The notes below the pieces were generated by a model. The model was not told the origin of the DNA, searched no databases, and saw only the letters and a list, made by a program, of their open reading frames with translations. The translations under genes and the position numbers were made by a program. A stretch of 64,000 nt of DNA from Marisa cornuarietis (lineage: Eukaryota; Mollusca; Gastropoda; Architaenioglossa; Ampullariidae). Position 1 is the stretch's first letter. Every line of letters starts with the position of its first letter. The stretch covers positions 744,001-808,000 of the forward strand of contig SMMW01000619.1 of the NCBI GenBank assembly GCA_004794655.1. Reading direction: 5' to 3'. Shown here piece after piece: positions 12,329-23,331 of the stretch.

Positions 12329-12905
12329 CAACTCCACCGTCCTTGTTGACGATACTCCCCAGATATGTGAAGCGGTCTGTTTCTAGGATGCTCTCTAATT
12401 GAAGTTGGACTGGAAGTTCCTGCTTGTTGTTGATTCTCATCACATCAATATTTTATATGTTGACTTTAAGCCTGTCTCCTCTGCTTCCTCTGCTAGCTTA
12501 CTCAGTTTGGTTTGTGCATGCTGCTCCGAGGAGATAGGAGACTAATGTCATCTGTATCGTCCAGGTCCTCTAGCTGTTTGATGAAGGTCCACTGGATACC
12601 GGTGTTGTTGTCTTGGGTTGTTTTACGCACATTTCAGTCTATGTCCATCAGGAAGATTGTCGGTGATAATATGCAACCCTGTTTTATGCCAGTCATCATT
12701 ACAAAAAGTTTAGTGAGTTTGCTGTTGTGAATAACTTGGTAGGACGAACCTTCGTACAACACCTGGATAATGTTTATGAGCTTAGACTGAACACATGAGT
12801 GGTTCATCAGCCTCCACATGATGAGTCTACACTGTCTACACTGTCAAAGGTCTTCTCAAAATCCACCAAAAATATATTAAAGGGAGGATTTCCATTCGAT
12901 AAAGT
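12329..12905 (-). pseudogene. RTE-like LINE reverse transcriptase fragment, broken
   Basis: On the minus strand the order is VDFEKTFDSVD (motif A), LWRLM-type helix, NIIQVLYEGSSYQVIHNSKL, TGIKQGCILSPTIF (motif B), a decayed catalytic block (LDDTDDISLLS), then remnants of the YLGS region. Stops and frameshifts fall after motif A and after motif B. The family differs from the four LINE fragments at 31-52 kb. Its 3' side touches the end of the oppositely oriented L2-like element at 12328/12329. Confidence 0.75.
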
Positions 12906-13378
12906 TAAACATGACTGACTTAAAAAGCTGTTTGAAAACAAGACTCCATCCAATTAAACAGCCAAGGCAGCAGATGGAACTTATTTGTGTGGCCATATCT
13001 GGTTTATGATTACAGACGAAGTCAAGATTCCTGATGTTGTATTACGACACTGAGATCGACAAGCAAGTATTAAGACGTGCTTGACTAGTTCAGTGGGACT
13101 TACTTGATGTTGTTTTCTTAGCCAAGCACTTCAAGTTTATTATTCCCTGGGTGCAGCTGTGCGTGTCAGGGTGTCGTTACTGTAATAACCGTGGCCGACA
13201 CAGCAAGTCCGGCCACACGTGTTGTTAGTGACAGAGCGCAGAGCGACCTGCAAACGATATGCCAGGCAACCACAGACACATACCCCCGGGGTACAACTGC
13301 CTTCTCACTCTCTACTGCTCCTCTGGTTTGGCCTAATGGTGTCGTGCTGACCCGTGTGTACTTCGTGTGAATAGACCA
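12906..13378. other. No gene seen
   Basis: Unique sequence; nothing recognisable on either strand. Confidence 0.4.
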
Positions 13379-13650
13379 GGGGCCAGTTGCACAACACGTT
13401 TCTAAACCTTAAAACTGTTCTAAAGAAGTAAAATCTCTTCTCTGCCTTTTTGATGCATGTTATAGGAACATACAACAACTTGTACTGACAGGACAGACAG
13501 TCAAAATTCAACAACTTTATCTTATTTACAGCAGTTTGAGTTTTAAAAATTCTAAAATTAAAATTGTGGTGTGCACTTTAAACTGATTATCTAAATAGAT
13601 TTCAGGCTTAAAAGTGTTTAAAATTAGAAATGTGTCGTGCAACTGGCTCC
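13379..13650. mobile_element. MITE-like non-autonomous DNA transposon, 272 bp
   Basis: The two ends are inverted copies: GGGGCCAGTTGCACAACACG at the left and, reverse-complemented, GGAGCCAGTTGCACGACACA at the right. The match continues for about 30-35 bp with a few mismatches (TTTCTAA follows in both). The interior is AT-rich with no coding potential. Similar GGGCCAGTTGCA termini recur in animal MITEs. No convincing target-site duplication is visible, so the exact ends may be off by a base or two. Confidence 0.7.
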
Positions 13651-13752
13651 AAAACATGTGACAAATGAACGTGACATAAATTAATGTTGTGAGTCGACGG
13701 AGAAGAGTGATTGACTCAAACACCGCTGATCAAATTTACTCTCTGACCTGAG

Positions 13753-15225
13753 CAGAGAAAAAGTGACAAACTCTGACTTGTATAAAGGGAAAATGACAAG
13801 CTCTATGTGACTTGTATAGAGAGGAAAGTGACAAGCTCTATGTCACTTGTATAGAGAGGAAAGTGACAAGCTCTATGTCACTTGTATAGAGAGGAAAGTG
13901 ACAAGCTCTATGTCACTTGTATAGAGAGGAAAGTGACAAGCTCTATGTCACTTGTATAGAGAGGAAAGTGACAAGCTCAGTGAGACTTGTATAGAGAGGA
14001 AAGTGACAAGCTCAGTGAGACTTGTATAGAGAGGAAAGTGACAACCTCAGTCAGACTTGTATAGAGAGGAAAGTGACAAGCTTAGTCAGACTTGTATAGA
14101 GAGGAAAGTGACAAGCTCAGTGAGACTTGTATAGAGAGGAAAGTGACAAGCTTAGTCAGACTTGTATAGAGAGGAAAGTGACAAGCTCAGTCAGACTTGC
14201 ATAGAGAGGAAAGTGACAAGCTCAGTGAGACTTGTATAGAGAGGAAAGTGACAAGCTTAGTCAGACTTGTATAGAGAGGAAAGTGACAAGCTGAGTGAGA
14301 CTTGTATAGAGAGGAAAGTGACAAGCTTAGTCAGACTTGTATAGAGAGGAAAGTGACAAGCTCAGTGAGACTTGTATAGAGATGAAAGTGACAAGCTTAG
14401 TCAGACTTGTATAGAGAGGAAAGTGACAAGCTCAGTGAGACTTGTATAGAGAGGAAAGTGACAAGCTTAGTCAGACTTGTATAGAGAGGAAAGTGACAAG
14501 CTCAGTGAGATTTGTATAGAGAGGAAAGTGACAAGCTTAGTCAGACTTGTATAGAGTGGAAAGTCAAAAACTCAGTCTGACGTGTAAGTAAAGTGATAAG
14601 CTCTGTGTGACTTGTGTAGAGATGAAAGTGACAAGCTCAGTGAGATTTGTATAGAGATGAAAGTGACAGCCTCAGTCAGACTTGTATAGAGAGGAAAGTG
14701 ACAAACTCTGTGAGACTTGTATAGAGAGGAAAGTGACAAACTCTGTGAGACTTGTATAGAGAGGAAAGTGACAAACTCAGTCAGACTTGTATAGAGAGGA
14801 AAGTGACAAGCTCAGTGAGACTTGTATAGAGAGGAAAGTGACAAGCTCAGTGAGACTTGTATAGAGAGGAAAGTGACACACTCTGTGTGACTTGTATAGA
14901 GAGGAAAGTGACAAGCTCAGTCAGACTTGTATAGAGATGAAAGTGACAAGCTCAGTGAGACTTGTATAGAGAGGAAAGTGACAAGCTCAGTCAGACTTGT
15001 ATAGAGAGGAAAGTGTAGAGAGGAAAGTGACAAGCTCAGTGAGACTTGTATAGAGAGGAAAGTGACAAGCTCAGTGAGACTTGTATAGAGAGGAATGTGT
15101 AGAGAGGAAAGTGACACACTCTGTGTGACTTGTATAGAGAGGAAAGTGACAAGCTCAGTGAGAGTTGTATAGAGAGGAAAGTGACAAGCTCAGTCAGACC
15201 AGTGTAGGCGGAAGGTGACAAGCTC
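13753..15225. repeat. 35-bp minisatellite, about 41 copies
   Basis: The unit is CTTGTATAGAGAGGAAAGTG followed by ACAAGCTCAGTGAGA. Variants at the junction (CTATGTCA, CAGTGAGA, TTAGTCAGA) define subtypes. Between about 14041 and 14560 GTGAGA and GTCAGA types alternate, giving a 70-bp dimer. The edges (13753-13800 and 14560-14700) are more diverged. Minus-strand ORFs here only translate the repeat. Confidence 0.95.
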
Positions 15226-15625
15226 GCTTTCACTGTTGGCGGACGGAGGAAAGCCAGTGGAGCTGTGGCTGAGTTTCCTCCTGACTTCGACCGGCGACAT
15301 CGCGCCGCCAGCCAGCGCGCCTCGTGATGGAGGAGTGGTTGATGGGGGTATAGCTACCGCACAGGATCAGGATGGGGGTGAGAGCAGAGGGGCGAGGCTG
15401 AAGGAGGGGGAGAGGCGGTTGGATTTTCTTGCTACTGTAGCGGCGCGCGGAAGCCACAATCCGCAGGCAGCAGTGCAGCCTGTGCCATCTTGTCGCCAGT
15501 CACTCGCAGACTCCCAGCATGCACCACGTTTTGCTGGGCTGCCGAGTGTTTCAGTCTGGCGATGCGACAGGAGCAGCGAGGGCTACAGAGAGCGGGCGGC
15601 TTGTAGCAGCTGATGTGAGCCCAGC
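15226..15625 (+). promoter_or_regulatory. CpG-rich stretch, possible promoter region of the MFSD4A-like gene
   Basis: This stretch is visibly richer in G+C and in CpG than its neighbours (for example GACCGGCGACATCGCGCCGC and GTAGCGGCGCGCGGAAG). It lies about 1.1-1.5 kb upstream of the start codon. It could be a promoter or an upstream non-coding exon. Overlapping ORFs on both strands are explained by base composition. I see no TATA box or clear initiator, so the assignment is inference. Confidence 0.3.
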
Positions 15626-15864
15626 CTCTCACACCTCGCCCACCTACAGCAACCGTGTGGGGCTGGCGATGTGGCGGCCAGTCCATGTCCCTGCCTGATA
15701 GCAACACAAGGTGGCACCAGCAGAGACCTGTCAGCCTCAGGCCGCGTCCTTTTAACCACAGTTTCTGCAAAGTTCGGGGGGGGGAGGGGTCACCTTGCGC
15801 TTATTGGCAGGTTAGTCAAGTCATTTTTCCAGTTCCATTAGGTCAGGTATCACGTTTGAGTCTT

Positions 15865-15926
15865 CACACACACACACACACGCACGCACGCACGCACGCA
15901 CGCGCGCACACACACACACACACACA
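15865..15926. repeat. (CA)n/(CACG)n microsatellite
   Basis: A run of CA units, interrupted by GCACGCACGCACGCACG and CGCGCG, then CA again: alternating purine-pyrimidine throughout. It lies in the upstream region of the MFSD4A-like gene. Confidence 0.95.
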
Positions 15927-16239
15927 TACCGGTTTGAGGGAGCTGCGTGACGCACGGCCGGACATCCTATCGCTGCCTCTAGCGTGACATTGTCACGTCC
16001 TGCTGGACGCCTTTAGGAGAAGTCGACTCTGCTGAGGGAGACTGACCTTTCAACCGACGGGGGATCATCACGTGACTGGTCTTACTGTTGGGGAAACTGA
16101 CTTGCAGGAGGAAGGGTGTGATGGGATAGTGTTCACAATACGTCAGAGAGAACCACCGTGTCACAAGTCTGATTCATCAGAGACAGAGACCGTGTCATGT
16201 GTCTGCGACTCGTCAGAGACAGGACCAGGTAGAGTGCTG

Positions 16240-16737
16240 CTGACAGTTTAAAAAGCCACGAGGTCTGGTAGGTGGCGATATCAAGAGTGAGGAGCTAGAG
16301 ATAAAAAAAAAAGTTGAGTGCTTTAATCGATTTGTGACTGTGTACCGGATACTGTGTAGCGGACACCAAACACTTTGCTCATCGCTTTTACCCCAACCTT
16401 GTGTTTTCTCCCCATCTGGGAGGGAGTGGTCCGGGCTGCGCTGCCGACATCGCGTTTTTACACAGCAGCCCAAGGACGGGAGCGAGCGTTGCACGGAGCT
16501 GGCGGTTGTGTTGTACTGTTGGCTACAAACTGTCTGCCGTTAGCTGGTTGTCGACGACAGTTTAAGGAGGACCACGACGAAGGCGTCGGCCACAACGGCA
16601 GCAACAGCAGCAACAACAGCAGCTAACCTGCGTGAAAGTGTAGTTTGTATGAAAGTGGCCCACTCTGCCGTGAATGCTATTTTCATGACTTTCACCTCCT
16701 GACATTACGATCACAAGTGAAGCATATCCTGCACAAC
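16240..16737 (+). promoter_or_regulatory. Probable 5' leader (5' UTR) of the MFSD4A-like mRNA
   Basis: The bases before the start codon include a weak TATA-like TTTAAAAAG at about 16247 and a CAG/CAA-rich stretch at about 16596-16624 (GGCAGCAACAGCAGCAACAA), common in invertebrate 5' UTRs. In-frame stops upstream of 16645 limit any N-terminal extension. The transcription start cannot be fixed from sequence alone, and an upstream non-coding exon is possible. Confidence 0.35.
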
Positions 16738-17084
16738 ATGGCCACCACCAGAAGTGACGTCACACCGATGCCAGCCTCGGAGGGGGACAAGAAGGAGAAC
16801 GGGGAGCACGCGATAGCGGGGTGGATAGAGCACACCACCATCCACCCCAAGGAAGTGGAGGAGCGGGTGTCGTTCTGGAAGCTGTTTGTGGACAACTATG
16901 TGTATGTGCTGACCTACTGCTTCACGTTCGGCAGTTTCGGTGTGTGCGTGGGCTTCCTGGGGCCCACCGTCTTCGACTTGGGCTGCCAGACCTACGCTGA
17001 CCAGCGCGAGATGAACTGGGTCTTCTTCGTGCAGCTCATCATGACTTTGGTGGGCTCCATCTCCGCCGGGTGCCTGGCGCACAA
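16738..17084 (+). CDS. MFSD4A: MFSD4A-like MFS transporter, coding exon 1
   Basis: Encodes residues 1-115 plus two bases of codon 116 of a major facilitator superfamily transporter closest to vertebrate MFSD4A, an orphan plasma-membrane solute carrier related to the sodium-glucose carrier MFSD4B/NaGLT1. The ATG at 16738 is in a strong context (ACAACATGG). A soluble charged N-terminus (1-50) is followed by TM1 (about 53-75), the family signature FLGPTVFDLGCQT (73-85) and TM2 starting at WVFF (94-114). Human MFSD4A has FLGPTLLDLRCQT and WVFFSQ at the same places, which separates it from MFSD4B. The exon ends CACAA with donor GTACGT at 17085; the split codon is completed by the first A of exon 2 to give Lys116. 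An in-frame ATG at 16645 could add 31 residues but has a poor context. Confidence 0.88.
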
Positions 17085-17119
17085 GTACGTCACTTCCGCT
17101 TTCTCTCCACTGTCTGACT

Positions 17120-17375
17120 CCTTGTCACGCACCTTTGCCACATACACCTTCCGATGACTTGTTACCTTGTTTGTCACGTACCTGTTGTGACTGTTCACGC
17201 ACCTTGTTAGTCATCACCTGTCTTGTTGTCACGTGGTTTCTGTTACTTGTCACTTCGCTCTGTTTTACCTTGTGACGCACCTTGTTACTTATTACGCGCC
17301 TTGTTCATGTGTTATTCGTCACATACCTCGTGTTGCATGTCACATACCTCTTGTTGCATGTCACATACCTCATTA
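17120..17375. repeat. Degenerate short repeat of CTTGTCACGCACCTTGTT type
   Basis: Just inside intron 1, words such as CTTGTCACGCACC, TTGTCACGTACCTGTTG, TTCACGCACCTTGTTA and GTCACATACCTCTTGTTGCA recur at about 20-30 bp. The last three units (GTTGCATGTCACATACCTC) are nearly perfect. It looks like an old or incipient minisatellite. Confidence 0.65.
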
Positions 17376-17498
17376 CTTTTCGCGTGGATACCTTTTTATA
17401 TACACCGATGTGAAATGGGCTTGTCTTCCTACAATCAGTTCGTTACTTTATGTGTGCGTGTACGTGCACATCTGTGTGCGTGTACGTTTGTAGTAAAT

Positions 17499-17698
17499 GT
17501 GTGTGTGTGTGTGAGTGTGTGTGTGTGTGTGTGAGTGTGTGTGTGTGTGTGTGAGGGGAAGCTATCGCTAGGCTATCGCTAATGTATTACTATAGCTCTC
17601 TCTCTTATGGCAATGAAGACAACGAAGTGTGCATACGTGCCTGCGTGTGTGCATGCGTGCCTGCGTGTGTGCATGCGTGCGTGCGTTGGCGCAAGAGA
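17499..17698. repeat. (TG)n microsatellite and TGCATGCG/TGCCTGCG tract
   Basis: TG units with GA interruptions run from 17499 to about 17555. At 17629-17690 a second tract of GTGTGCATGCGTGCCTGC repeats about three times. Both are alternating purine-pyrimidine. Confidence 0.9.
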
Positions 17699-20600
17699 GG
17701 GAGAAAGAGAAGGTTGTGCTATTGTAGTAACAAGTATTCAGTTTTAGTTTACGGGTAAGGACCTGCAGTGTACATCCTCATTCTACATTACCTAAGTAGA
17801 GAAGAGGTGTTTATGTTACAGTGAGGTGTTGGGGGGACTCTCACTCTATTTCACGTTTTCTCGGCCAAAATGGACTCTGAGCAAACTAATCAACGATTTC
17901 ACTCTAGTAGATGTGTCCCTCACAACACTACAGCACTAGCCACGTGCTGCAAACCACAGGGTGGGGGGGGACGAACTGGTGGCTCTGGTGCCCAGTGGCT
18001 GGTGTGGGTGAGAGTGCTGAGTGAGGACATGCGGGTACAAGCTGAGTGGCTCAGTGGAAACTGCCTACCCTGGTGGCAGTTGTCTCAAACTGTCAGCAGG
18101 TGAAATACACCAAGAAAGTGTACAACGCCCTTCCGAGACATGTGGTGGGTTACATGAGAAATGAGGGGTATGACAAAAACTGGTTTGTATTGATTGTGGC
18201 TGTAATGCCCAGCAATGTCGCGTGTTTACACCTCCACCAAAGCGGGTGGCACCCAGCTGTGTCAATGGGGAACATTTTTTACAGAAATATTCTCGTGTTG
18301 CTTCACTACAGCGGTGAAATGGGAGAGATTTTCTGTATCGTGAGAATAAATTTACTACAGTAAAGTGGTGAAAATGTTTAACTCCTCTCTTATTACTGCA
18401 CGAGTTTCTTGTCGATGTGCTCAACAGTTTCTCTGACTACAACACTCGCCTCTTGTCATCCTCACCTTCAACCCTAACGACATTTCCTAGGCCTGCGTAT
18501 TTTCTTCTGAAGAAATCCACTTCCCTATTTTTCAGACATACTATCGCTTTTCCTATCTGCTGTTAGTTGGAAACCGACGACACACAGACAATATTTTGAT
18601 CAGTTAATTCTGACTTCGCAACAAACACCGGGAGAACATTGGCGACACCCAGGCTACATCAACAAACAGCAAAACCATTGCCTTAGGCTCCCCAGGTCGT
18701 GTGCACTTGCTGTGCCGGACCGAGGACTTTCACGAGAGAGGAAACAAACAAACAAACAAAAATCAATCAAATAAACAAACAAACAAACAAACAAAGACAA
18801 CTGGGTATAAACAGTTGCCGCCTGGGGACAAGCGACGCTTGACTCCAACGTTGAACCCTGACGAATTCAAAGGCAGACGGTGAGATGGTGGCAGCCACGT
18901 GGGTAGTAAACATACAACAAGCTGACATCAATCCACTTCTAGCTGACTCTTATAGTTTCAATCTTTCCACTGGGTTAGAAACAGCCTGCGTCAAATGTAG
19001 ATGATGAGAGTTGTCAACATATTACACAGACCAGTCAGCCAGTACAAGATAGTGGTGAGGACAATTGTCAACATGACAAGTAAACTATTTACTCAATCAC
19101 AACCATTTTCTCTCCACTTCTTTCTCTCTCAGTCTCGCTTCAATGTTCGCTCTAAAGCTCAACCAGTCTCCTCAATATGTGCGATTGTAAGAGGGAATCA
19201 GTTACGAGTATTTACTGTTAGGATGAGTTCAACGTGTCATAATCCTCCCATCAACTGTTAGCCGAGTAGGTACAGTGTACCAGTCAAACAGACCCCCAGT
19301 CACAGGGCCATTTGCCAGCCCGCGTACGAGGAGCAGGGGAAGACATATCTCCTGGGGGACATAGGACCTCCAACACTAAGAGATGAAAACAAGCAGCACA
19401 CTGAGTGATAAAGATCAGCAGCACACCATACAGAATTTTGTTCCACCTGTCACTTTCTCAGTAGAAATATAAACAGTATCTGTCTTTAATAATAATAATA
19501 ATAATAAGAAGAAGAAGAATAGCAAAATTTACACAATTCGTGTACCAACAGTTTTACATGTCTGGCTCCAAAATATTTTATATAATAAGAGCATCAACTG
19601 TTTTACCTCGTCGGGTGAGGCTACCTGTTTCATTCGTAGCCCGCGGCGGCAACGTCCTTCTCTCCCAACAATGGGAACTTGGAGAAATCACAGGTCAGCC
19701 GGTCTCGCAGGTAAACAGTCTGCTGACACTTTAACCGTCAAACTTCTACAATACACACTACATTCAGTCTTTACATCAAAGTCACCTGTAAGAACTTGAA
19801 ACTATTGTGACACACACTGGTCCGGGACATGGACTACAGTCGTAGGTGACATCCATCAGGTTCTACGTGACAGCCATCGAAAATTATGTGAAGAGGGAGG
19901 TCATAGCAGATGTAGAACTCCTCTGGAGGACTGTAGCCCTTTAACATGGGTATGTGTCAACCTTCAGACCGCTACACGTGATAAAATATTCTGGAGAAAA
20001 TAAGACTTGTGCTCATCATGAATTTCCAGCGCCTTTTTGAAGAGCCAAGAGATGAGAGAGGTCACGTCTACTCTCATATTACGAGATTGCTTGTGGAGGA
20101 CAAAAGACGACCACGCAGGTCTCCCTGGTTTAATCTTACGTTTCTTGCATCATGTGTTCCTCCTCCTCCTTATATTCCTCCTACCCCCCCCCCACACACA
20201 CACACACAAACACACAATCCCCGCAGAGAAGTAAAATCGCATGCGCAGCATCTACACTTCCGGGTAAACGAAACACGCGGAAGCTGATCACTGTACGATC
20301 CTCGGCACGAAGGAGGGTGGGGGTAGGAAGAAGGGAAGGGGTCGATAACTGTGTGGCACACGACCGGCAACCCCGTCGACCCCTTTCCCGCCTCCCCGTC
20401 GTTCCCAGTATGAAGTTCGTATGAATACCCACCGAGTGCGCTCCCTTGTGCAATAAGCTTGCCAATAACTCTTCGTGAATCACATACCCGTGCACCCGAT
20501 GCACCACCACGGGCTTGATCTTTATTGGAATTTTTATTTAAAAAAATAAGATAGTGAAAATAGTCTCCCGTCGAGTTGAAATTAAACACAACAGCGCACC

Positions 20601-20761
20601 GTTCACTTCCCTCAGTGACTGCTCGGAACAGAGTCACGTGACCTACTAAACAGAGCTGGGAGTAGTTGTAGGTCAGCGACTGTCTCCTTACAGTCCTGGG
20701 GAAGTCTGGAGTCAATTCCTTACAACCCTAAATAGGGTCACTTTCTTCCAGAGATACCTTC
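17699..20761. other. Intronic, no exon supported; small microsatellites
   Basis: Unique intron sequence with (AAAC)n at about 18742-18796, (AAT)n followed by (AAG)n at about 19488-19519, and a C-run plus (CA)n at about 20186-20215. The two long minus-strand frames at 20170-20715 overlap the CA tract and have no family motif. None of the ORFs here shows a credible splice context or homology. Confidence 0.45.
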
Positions 20762-22120
20762 TGGCACCGTCTACAGTCGTCACTTCTAGTCACAAACAGT
20801 CTGTGACACCGTCTACAGTCCTCACCTCTAGTCACAAACAGTCTGTGACACCGTCTATAGTCGTCACTTCTAGTCACAAACAGTCTGTGACACCGTCTAT
20901 AGTCATTACCTTTAGTCATTACCTTCAGTCACAGTCTGTGACACCGTCTATTGTCGTCACCTCCAGTCACAAACAGTCTGTGACACTAGTCACAAACAGT
21001 CTGTGACACCGTCTATAGCCGTCACATCTAGTCACAAACAGTCTGTGACACCGTCTATAGTCGTCACATCTAGTCACAAACAGTCTGTGACACCGTCTAT
21101 AGTCGTCACATCTAGTCACAAACAGTCTGTGACACCGTCTATAGTCGTCACATCTAGTCACAAACAGTCTGTGACACCGTGTATTGTCGTCACATCTAGT
21201 CACAAACAGTCTGTGACACCGTCTATTGTCGTCACCTCTAGTCACAAACAGTCTGTGACACCGTCTATTGTCGTCACCTCTAGTCACAAACAGTCTGTGA
21301 CACCGTCTATAGCCGTCATTTCTAGTCACAGTCTGTGACACTAGTCACAAACAGTCTCTGACACCGTCTATAGCCGTCACTTCTAGTCACAAACAGTCTG
21401 TGACACCGTCTATAGTAGTCACCTCTAGTCACAAACAGTCTGTGACACCGTCTATAGCCGTCATTTCTAGTCACAGTCTGTGACACTGTCTATAATCGTC
21501 ACTTCTAGTCACAAACAGTCTGTGACACCGTCTATAGTAGTCACCTCTAGTCACAAACAGTCTGTGACACCGTCTATAGCCGTCACATCTAGTCACAAAC
21601 AGTCTGTGACACTGTCTATAATCGTCACTTCTAGTCACAAACAGTCTGTGACACCGTCTATAGTCATTACCTTTAGTCATTACCTTCAGTCACAGTCAGT
21701 GACACCATCTATTGTCGTCACCTCCAGTCACAATCAGTGTGTGACACCGTCTATAGTCATTACCTTTAGTCATTCCCTTCAGTCACAAACAGTCTGTGAC
21801 ACACGTCTATTGTCGTCACTTCTAGTCACAAACAGTCTGTGACACCGTCTATTGTCGTCACCTTCAGTCACAAACAGTCTGTGACACCGTCTATAGTCAT
21901 TACCTTTAGTCATTACCTTCAGTCACAAACAGTCTGTGACACCGTCTATAGTCGTCACCCCTAGTCACAAACAGTCTGTGACACCGTCTACAGTCATCAC
22001 CTCTAGTCACACACAGTCTGTGTTACCGTCTACTGTTGTCCCCTCTAGTCACAAACAGTCTGTGACAACATCTTTAGTCATTACCTTCAGTCCCAAACAG
22101 TCTGTGACACCGTCTATAGC
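20762..22120. repeat. 42-bp minisatellite, about 32 copies
   Basis: The unit is AGTCACAAACAGTCTGTGAC plus ACCGTCTATAGTCGTCACATCT. Because 42 is a multiple of three, it stays open in plus and minus frames (14-residue peptide repeats), which explains the many ORFs of 60-124 codons. Variant units carry GTCATTACCTTTAGTCATTACC, and compound blocks recur (20895-20950, 21655-21720, 21890-21950). Each unit holds the near-palindrome GTCACAAACAGTCTGTGAC. Confidence 0.95.
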
Positions 22121-22458
22121 GAACTTTACATAAAATAACCATAAGGAGACCTTTAGTCTCGACTAAAGACAACACCAGGTAAAAACGTTGTCTGAACATG
22201 CTTCACTACATCAGCAACAACATCTCCAGAGAATTGTATGAGCCATGGATGTGCTAACAAACACCCAGCGTGACAACACATTCATAGCAAACGGTTTATA
22301 AACGATAACGTTGACTGATTATCGATGGTCACGTGGACTCCATGTTATTTTTGTAAACAATTGCAGGGACATAAAACTGCAAGTTGCCTTCAGATCTCAA
22401 GCTGCGCGCGCAGCTAGTCTCGTGACAGGTTTCACCTTTAACTCCCCCCTCACAATAA

Positions 22459-23331
22459 TATGTGACCGGAATATATAATGTAGTCACTCTCTCTCTCATC
22501 CTGTTAGAGCTATGACCGGAATATATGATGTAGTCACTCTCTCTCATTCTGTTAGAGCTATGACCGGAATATATGATGTAGTCACTCTCTCTCTCATTCT
22601 GTTAGAGCTATGACCGGAATACATAATGTAGTCTCTCTCTCATCCTGTTAGAGCTATGACCGGAATATATGATGTAGTCTCTCTCTCTCATTCTGTTAGA
22701 GTTATGACCGGAATACATAATGTAGTCACTCTCTCTCTCATCCTGTTAGAGCTATGACCGGAATATATGATGTAGTCACTCTCTCTCATTCTGTTAGAGC
22801 TATGACCGGAATATATGATGTAGTCACTCTCTCTCTCATTCTGTTAGAGCTATGACCGGAATACATAATGTAGTCTCTCTCTCATCCTGTTAGAGCTATG
22901 ACCGGAATATATGATGTAGTCTCTCTCTCTCATTCTGTTAGAGTTATGACCGGAATACATAATGTAGTCACTCTCTCTCTCTCATCCTGTTAGAGCTATG
23001 ACCGGAATATATAATGTAGTCACTCTCTCTCTCATTCTGTTAGGGCTATGACCGGAATATAAAATGTAGTCACTCTCTCTCTCTCATTCTGTTAGAGTTA
23101 TGACCGGAATATATAATGTAGTCACTCTCTCTCTCTCTCATTCTGTTAGAGCTATGACCGGAATACATAATGTAGTCACTCTCTCTCTCTCATTCTGTTA
23201 GAGCTATGACCGGAATACATAATGTAGTCACTCTCTCTCATCCTGTTAGAGCTACGACCGGAATACATAATGTAGTCACTCTCTCTCTCTCATTCTGTTA
23301 GAGCTATGACCGGAATATATAATGTAGTCAC
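22459..23331. repeat. About 50-bp minisatellite with an embedded (CT)n tract, 17-18 copies
   Basis: The unit is GAGCTATGACCGGAATATAT plus GATGTAGTCACTCTCTCTCT plus CATTCTGTTA. The CT run differs in length from copy to copy, so the period ranges from about 46 to 54 bp. A block starting near 22611 recurs near 22852 (offset about 241 bp), indicating a multi-unit duplication. Confidence 0.95.

Noticed and set aside
15215..15613. 132-codon plus-strand ORF in the CpG-rich region as an upstream gene
   Set aside because: It begins inside the preceding minisatellite, overlaps opposite-strand ORFs and has no domain; base composition explains it.
18742..18796. (AAAC)n tract as a retroposon poly-A tail
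   Set aside because: No element body or target-site duplication is recognisable on either side.
20170..20715. 181-codon minus-strand ORF as an antisense gene in intron 1
   Set aside because: Its end translates a CA microsatellite, a second frame of 109 codons overlaps it, and no motif is recognisable.
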